This document shows positions 9,701 through 16,600 of a stretch of 16,836 nt of DNA, one piece after another (positions within the stretch are counted from its first letter, which is position 1; every line of letters starts with the position of its first letter). Under the pieces are notes generated by a model. The model worked only from the letters and a program-made list of their open reading frames with translations, was not told where the DNA came from and did not search any database. Source of the DNA: Dunaliella salina (Eukaryota > Chlorophyta > Chlorophyceae > Chlamydomonadales > Dunaliellaceae); contig MU069777.1 in the NCBI GenBank assembly GCA_002284615.2, forward strand, positions 286,652-303,487, in the 5' to 3' direction. Position numbers and translations under genes: made by a program.

Positions 9701-12700
9701 GCTCTTAGCTTTCAAGGGACTTCTGGCAGGGGGTTTGCTGGACGCGCGGCGGCGGAGGATGGGAGAAGGAGAGTCCGGGCGTCCAGAGGCATGGCGAGCA
9801 GCAACCCTCCAGATCCCAATTAGTTCTGCTTCTGGCTCTCTCCTAAACTAGCTGTGTCTAGTGTAGGTTCTGAGGGCTTTATGGTGAGGCCACTGCTACC
9901 TTGCTAGCTTGTTAGTTAGTGGAATGACCAGTTCTATGCAACGCAGTAGAACTGCAGTTCTTGTAGGCGAGTGAGAAGTGTGGCGTTCTTGGGCATCAGA
10001 CCAGTGTTAGCTTAGTTTTTGAGGTATGCCTAACAGAGGCGTTGCGAGCCGCAGCTCGGCTAGAGTTTCGGCTAGGGGACAGGTTCCCCCGGCACCCACT
10101 CCTCCGCCCGCTGTTTGAGGTGGTTGCGGTAGAGGCCGCGGTAGGGACCGTGCAGCTGTTGCGTTCCCCAGCGATGAAAGAGGAGGATGCTGCCCTAGCC
10201 GGCATGGGGCAAGCAGCAGCTGCAGACGAGGAGGAAGCGCTCCGCGAGCAGGTTCATTGCCTGCAGCAACAAGTTCTACAGCAGCAACGCCAGGACTTTC
10301 CCTTAACGCACGCAGCCTCTGGCTTGCGTAGACTTTTTTTTTTTCCGCATCGTGTGCCAGCTCTGAGAGCTCTTAGTGGATGGTGTCCTTTCTGGTTTTG
10401 CTCGAGCAGAGGGAGTCTGCTCAAGGCCGCAGGTGTTCCAGGTAGTGGTACTCCTGCTGGCTTGTATATCTATGCTCATTGTACATGCACGCTCTATAAT
10501 ATTTTGCCTATGAACACTCGGTCTGCTTTGCCTATGAACACCCAGTGATTTGCCTAAGGAGCCTTGGTCTACTTTGCCTACAAACACTCGGTTTATGTTG
10601 CCCATAAAAACTCCGTTCATTTTGCCCATGAGTACTTCGTTGCATTTTTTTTGCCTTTGAGCTGTCTCAAACACCGAGCTTTTTGTTCCTTTTTTATGAA
10701 GTGCCTGCTCATAAGTGTGTGCATCTATTGTTCCTGTGTGTATGCTTTTCATTTGCTGCAAACGTTTTGGCATGGACAATGTATTTAAAAAGCAAAACTA
10801 GGATGCTATGCCCCATTGCAGTACGTACGAAAGTGCATTCCGCTAGAAATGTCAGCTTTAACATGTTCTCACCTCCCCAGTACAACGTCTCCGTGCTGAG
10901 GGTAGCTCCACTTAACCCTGTCACTCTTGCATGAACAACACAAGTCTGCTTAAAAAACAGAGAAATCCAGACACAAAGAACAGAAATGATCAGTGTCGTT
11001 CGACACCCACATGGAAAGCAGCAGATTTGTTCCTGGCAAATCCAGACTTTAAAATAGATGTCGATGCTTTTGAATTGTTTCAAATACCACACAGAAAGCC
11101 TGTCACAATCAGCAGCTGCAGACTTAGCACTGAATGTGACCAAACAAGTGTATTACGGCTGCACTTGATCGTCCTGTCACCGCCCATTTGAGCCCCGCCA
11201 GCGCATTGACCTCCGCGCGCAAGTTATCGCACCTAGCCTTTTCCCCCCGGGTGCTCCGCTATCTCCGTCGCTTCTTCTTATCCCCACCACTGTCGCCAAA
11301 CCGCCCTGCCACAACCCGTTTCAGCTCCACCAGCGCATTGACCTCCGCACGCAAGGCAAGCCATGCAGCACATACAGGGCGTGTGGCCACTCGGGGGCCT
11401 GAAATGGCACCTGGCCACCCCAGATCCAGCAAAATCTGAGGAGGCAAACCGAAGAAGGGACACATATTTAGGTGTGAATTTGGAAAAACAAAAGGAAAAG
11501 ATAAACATACCATCAACATTATCATAGTGTAGAAGAAGGCACTAATGCATTTCAGTTTTTCACCAAAACCCCAACTTCCCTTTCCTCAAACTTTTGAGCT
11601 CAAGTTTCACCCCCACTGTTCAAGCCAAGCTTTTGTTACATCCTCATGAGACAAGCGTTGCTGACATTCATGTGAACCTGTTCATCCAAATTCTGTCTGA
11701 TCACTCCAAAAAAGGCGAGCCAAAGCCATGCTCAAGTAAGGAGTTCGCAGCTATTTCAGAACCTCCATTGTAGTATGGTGCATGAGTGACTTCGCTATTT
11801 TGTGCAAACTCCTGACCTGTCTTACCTTCAATTTGCTCCTTCAAAATCAAGCATCTTTGCATGTACATGTACATTCACGTGCAAAAACTTTCCAGCATCT
11901 AACCTTCATGCCTTTTCACTCTTTCCTGTCCAGTAACTCACGTGTACATGTGCGCAATCATATGAACAAGTATGTTTGTGCACCTACACAGTCACCTTTT
12001 GTGCCCTCTGCCCATCTGATGTGCAGAGATGTACGAGCAAGCATGCCAATACATGCATGCTGCCTTCACATGCGAGCGTGTCTTTGCACCTGCTCTGCCA
12101 TTTTCTGTGCCCTCTGACAGCCTAGTACAAAAATCGTAGATCCAAGCATGCCAATGCTTGCTCTCTTAACACGCGTATCTGTGCCGCCATCTTCTATGCA
12201 TTCTGCCCACCTGGCATGCAAATTGAACACGCAAGCACGCCAATGCGAAAGTGCCAGGAACCCCAACATGTGTACTATGTACATTTGCTCACCTGCTCTG
12301 CCATCTTCTGTGCCTTTTGCCCGCCTGGCATGCTGGCCATGGCTGCATTCGCTGCGGTTATGGCGTGCACGCCGCGTGCATACACCCCAGGTGGTGGCTG
12401 CGTTGCGGATGGATGTATGGTGCAGGTTAAAATTGATTTAAAACTCGATTCAAAAATACAAACCAACTCAGGAGAAGGCATAGTGCTAGAGTTTGGGTAC
12501 TTTGGCGTGCATGCCGCGCAAGTACACCCCAGGTGGTGGCTGAATTGCAGGTAGATGTGTGCTGCAGGTTTTACTTGATTCAAAACTTGATTTCAAAATA
12601 AAAAAAATGCGTGAGAAGGCACAGTGCTAAAATTTGGTTTGTATGGCGTGCATGCCGTGCGCTTAAACCCCAGAAGGTGGCCGCATCATAGGTGGATGTT

Positions 12701-13645
12701 CGGCGTAGGTTTGAAGTGACTCTTTGAAAAATTGACCAAGGTGCAGACGCTGCGCTAGAACTTGGAGAAATTTGCTGGAAGTATATGCTCAAACGTTTGG
12801 TTGACTGCTGAAGCATTCTCTCCCAATGAGCGCTCCAAAGAGGCTTCATACAAACATAGCAAGAATTCCACACGGTATGCACACAACTTTGCAGCCAGGC
12901 ATTCTGTGAACAGGTGCGCAGCAAGGAGGGAGACTCATACTGGTGGGAACTACTTGCCACCCAGAATAAACTTCCAATTGCATGCTCTTTTGCATGCTGC
13001 TTGTGTCAAAGAAAGATCTGGAGGCCTTCATGGTGGCGAGCTGACTGGTTCCAAAGCCGTTTTGAGCACAAACGGACACCATGCAGTTTCTTAAGCTGGC
13101 AGTATCAGATTACTCCAAATGAAGACAACGCAAACCTTTGCACCCCAGATGCTGGGTATATGCTGTTATGGTGTAAACCTTGTGCACCTCAGCATTTGCA
13201 GGGTATGTGCTGTAACGACTCAGGGTACGTGCTGTAACGACTTAGACTTGAGCGACCCCTGACGTTGCAGGGAATGCGCTGTAAGGGTGTGAACATGCAC
13301 ACTTCAGGCACGCAAGGCATACATGGCAAATGGTGTACTTGTTGCTCCACAAGCATGCAGGGTATGAGCTGTAATGGTTTCAACTTATGCACACCAGAAA
13401 TGCAGGGTATGAGTGGTAATGGTGTTATTTTCACTTCCCAGACATGTATGTGCTGTACTGGTGTGAAACAGTGCACCACAGGCCCCTGCACCCCAGACAT
13501 GCGTGGTTTGCGCTGTTATGGAGAACTCTGCTGCGACATCACATTGGAAGTGCATTTCAGAGCAATACAGCCCGAGTACTACTCCTTATCCCACTGCAAC
13601 CCAGCAACCCAAAGACACCAAAATTGTGCTGACCACAGGAATACC

Positions 13646-13693
<48 letters not shown>

Positions 13694-16600
13694 CCTCAAT
13701 TCAGTCTTTTTGTAACCTGCTTTGCATTGATCCCCTCAAGAAAATAAGACGTCGTGCATGACTTAGCAGAAGCGACTCAGACAGTGCAAAACCTCACATG
13801 CGGCAAGCAGGTCATGTCTTTTTGCAGGAACGGCAGCTTGTGGGTAAGGAGTGCAAGGAAGGGTCATCAATGCAATCATATAAAGCATCAAAATCAGGGT
13901 CATATTCGGGTATGGGCCAGATTTTGATGCTGCGGGTGTTTGAGATAATGCTCTTGCTCCATCCAATTCTGAGGTTGCATATTCTTAATACACAAGTGTG
14001 CCCTATCCTTCTGCTACACTTCAATTTGGGATCACTTGTGTGGCTCCGCAATCATGGCTCCCTGAAAGAAACTGACAGATCACACACAAAAGTTACCATC
14101 CTGAGAGGCTGCAGACCAGCAGTGTGCAGGGAGGGCGCACTAGAGCAGCAAGCGACTCAGAACCCTGACAAGCGGCACAGCACACCCAGCATGGACAGCA
14201 CCCACCCTGGCAAGCTGCAGGTCAGCAGTGTGCAGGGAGGGCGCACTAGAGCAGCAAGCGACTCAGAACCCTGACAAGCGGCAGAGCACACACAGCATGG
14301 ACAGCACCCACCCTGGCAGGCTGCAGGTCAGCAGTGTGCAGGGAGGGCGCACTAGTGCAGTATTTCCCCTCACAAGCATGTGTTTTCAGCGCTCTCACAA
14401 GCAGCAAGCAGCGCATGCACCCTCACAAGCCGCAGACCACACTGGTGGCGGCTAGCAGTCAACCGTTCTGACTGGAGGCCTTCTTTGCACTTGAAACTGT
14501 AACTGCACCCTTACATGCAGTGCACCAAGTACAGCATGAGCAGCACGTACCTTGACAGGCTGCAGGTCGGCAGTGAGCAGGGAGGGCATGCGAGGCCCTG
14601 GGTCTGCTGGGAAGGACTCGGGGAACCTCAGGCAGTCCTGCATGGACAGTGCACAGACACTTGCGCGTGAACCAGTGTTTCCTGTAAAAACCCTACGTGT
14701 GCACTGCCCTGGGGCCGCAGGGAAGGACTCGGGGAACCTCTGGCAGTCCTGCATGGACAGCGCATAAACACTTGCGTGTGAACCGGTGCTTTCTGTAAAA
14801 ACCCCACATAAGCAACGCCCTGGGTCCATTGGAAAGGTCTCAGGGAACCTCAGGCAGTCCTGCATGGACAGTGCACAGACACTTGCGCGTGAACCAGTGT
14901 TTCCTGTAAAAACCCCACATGTGCACTGCCCTGGGGCTGCAGGGAAGGACTGGGGAACCTCTGGCAGTCCTGTATAGACAGTGCAAAAAAGTTAGCATGT
15001 GAACCAGTGTTTTCTGTGAAAACCCCACATGTGCATTTCCCTGGGTCTGCTGAGAAGGGCTCGGGGAACCTCAAGCAAAGCAGTCCTGCATGTACGGTGC
15101 ATGTAAGGTCGTTCGCGAACCAGTGTTACCTGCAAAAGTCCCACATGTGGTTATTCGTGGTACAAAGGCAGGTCATCCATTGTACATGTATGCTGGCTGT
15201 ATGGAAAAGGACTGGTGTTGCCAACTGTGAACGAAAAAAACTTCGCTCAGAGAAAACCATGAAACACTGCTTGATGCTCAGGTCCAGCAGATTGCATGGA
15301 TCTGCTGAGAAGGACTCGGGAAAGCTCCGGCAGTCCTCGTGCACGTACAGTGCATCCAAACTTGTATGGGCAGCAAAAACACTTGAAAATCCATTGAGAA
15401 CCCATTGGTGCGCAGTATGCTTCACGCATTACTGCGCTTAAACCAGCATCCATGACATGGGCCGCATTGCATGCGCATTGTTTCATGCATGCCAGCATTG
15501 CATGTACATCAATTCATGGGGGAAACACTGATCTCACACAGTTTATGCCCAGGCTCAGAAATCGCAGGCGGTGTTGCCAATGGCAGTTCAGCTGAACCAT
15601 CCTGCGCTTTCAAAGCTCTAGGATTCCCAGAAAAAAGCACCAGCCTTGCAATCTGCAGCCATAAGATTGCACAGACAAGTCTCCTCCCTTTGACTTCACA
15701 TTTTTGACTTGACTTTTTTTGAGGGATTGGGAGCACGCGCAACAACAGCAGGGCTGGGCATACACGTCGTGGATAAGACTTTCAATGCATTCATAACATG
15801 CATCATATTGTGTGCTTGAAGCAAACACAATATCACACTTGCAGTTACAGTGCAGGCAATTACCACCATCCACCTCACGTCTTCACCGTTCTGCCCCAGT
15901 CACATGGTAAACCAATGTCAAGGATTATAAGGATTACAAGGATTACAAGGAAAGAGCCACTCAGTCAAAACGCATGACTGCTGGGCTAAACCCAATGTCA
16001 AAGGTCTGTGTCAATGTCAAAGGACTGTGTCAATGTCAAAGGTCTGCCTCAAGCCTTTGCTCTAGATCCCACCCCATGAGAAAATGGGGGAACCTCACCG
16101 CATGGCACACTCACCCAGGGGAAACCCTGGATTTCCTGGACAAACCGCGTTCTGTCAGTGCCTTTGGCTCGCAGTCTGCCAGTTTGACTGCAGGCCTTCT
16201 TTTATCTGCAAACCTGCAAACCTATCGGTGGCTCTGTCTGCCTCTACAACCTCATCTTGCCACTGCCACTCATGGCACGGATTTTTCACGTACCAGGCGC
16301 GGTTGAAGGCAGCCCCCAAAAAGTTGAAGCGACGCCTACATTTATTTCAAGTCAAATTTGACTTGAAATAAGGTTGCAGAGTCCGAGCAACCAAGGACAA
16401 GGATTTTGACAAGATGAGAAGTGACAAACCACTCCCTGAAGCATCCTCCTGCACACTTCCCATGGCAACAGGGGACCCCTATGGTGCCAGGTATTCTGCC
16501 AGCAACAACCAGTGGCTCATGTCCAACCTCAGGGAGGAGGGAATTGCAACAAGACCAGGGAAGAAAAACAAGCCCCTGAGGCACCCACCTGCACGGTACC

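Larger units (their letters stand above)
8344..12292 (-). other. intron c-d, about 3.9 kb
   Basis: Starts GTGAGC. It holds the downstream exon-c copies, a decayed gag-like fragment, a 24-bp minisatellite, a 132-bp duplication and a MITE. Its length suggests missed exons, but I found none in matching phase. I saw nothing recognisable in 9121-9725, 10660-11160 or 11360-11990. Confidence 0.35.
12398..14550 (-). other. intron b-c, about 2.15 kb
   Basis: Starts GTACGTGC after exon b. It holds the 106-bp array, a (CA)n microsatellite, a 45-bp array and the exon-c upstream copies, so most of it is tandem repeat. Nothing else is recognised between 12780 and 13128. Confidence 0.4.
14638..16588 (-). 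other. intron a-b, about 1.95 kb
   Basis: Starts GTGGGTGCC after exon a. It contains the exon-a partial copy, a 30-bp palindrome, two small tandem repeats and the 111-bp array. Apart from a weak hairpin at 15805-15833, I see nothing in 15400-15900. Confidence 0.4.

Noticed and set aside
10502..10660. CRISPR-like array
   Set aside because: Units are contiguous and decayed, with no unique spacers.
10873..10940. Strong minus-strand donor GGAG/GTGAGA
   Set aside because: The phase-0 frame meets a TAA 13 codons upstream and no good acceptor lies between.
11829..11880. Minus-strand donor GAAG/GTAAGA
   Set aside because: Only the phase-1 frame is open, which does not match the neighbouring exons, and no acceptor is convincing.
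13265..13747. Cys-rich repeat protein on the plus strand
   Set aside because: It is the 45-bp minisatellite read in frame and ends in the (AC)n run; no start context, and the other strand is open as well.
14452..14865. Minus-strand protein with 37-residue repeats
   Set aside because: The 111-bp period makes it look like a repeat protein, but further units have 110- and 116-bp spacing that breaks the frame. Only one unit has both splice sites.
15480..15510. GCATGC/CATGCATG cluster as a plant RY regulatory element
   Set aside because: GCATG-type words are common throughout this window, and there is no promoter context.
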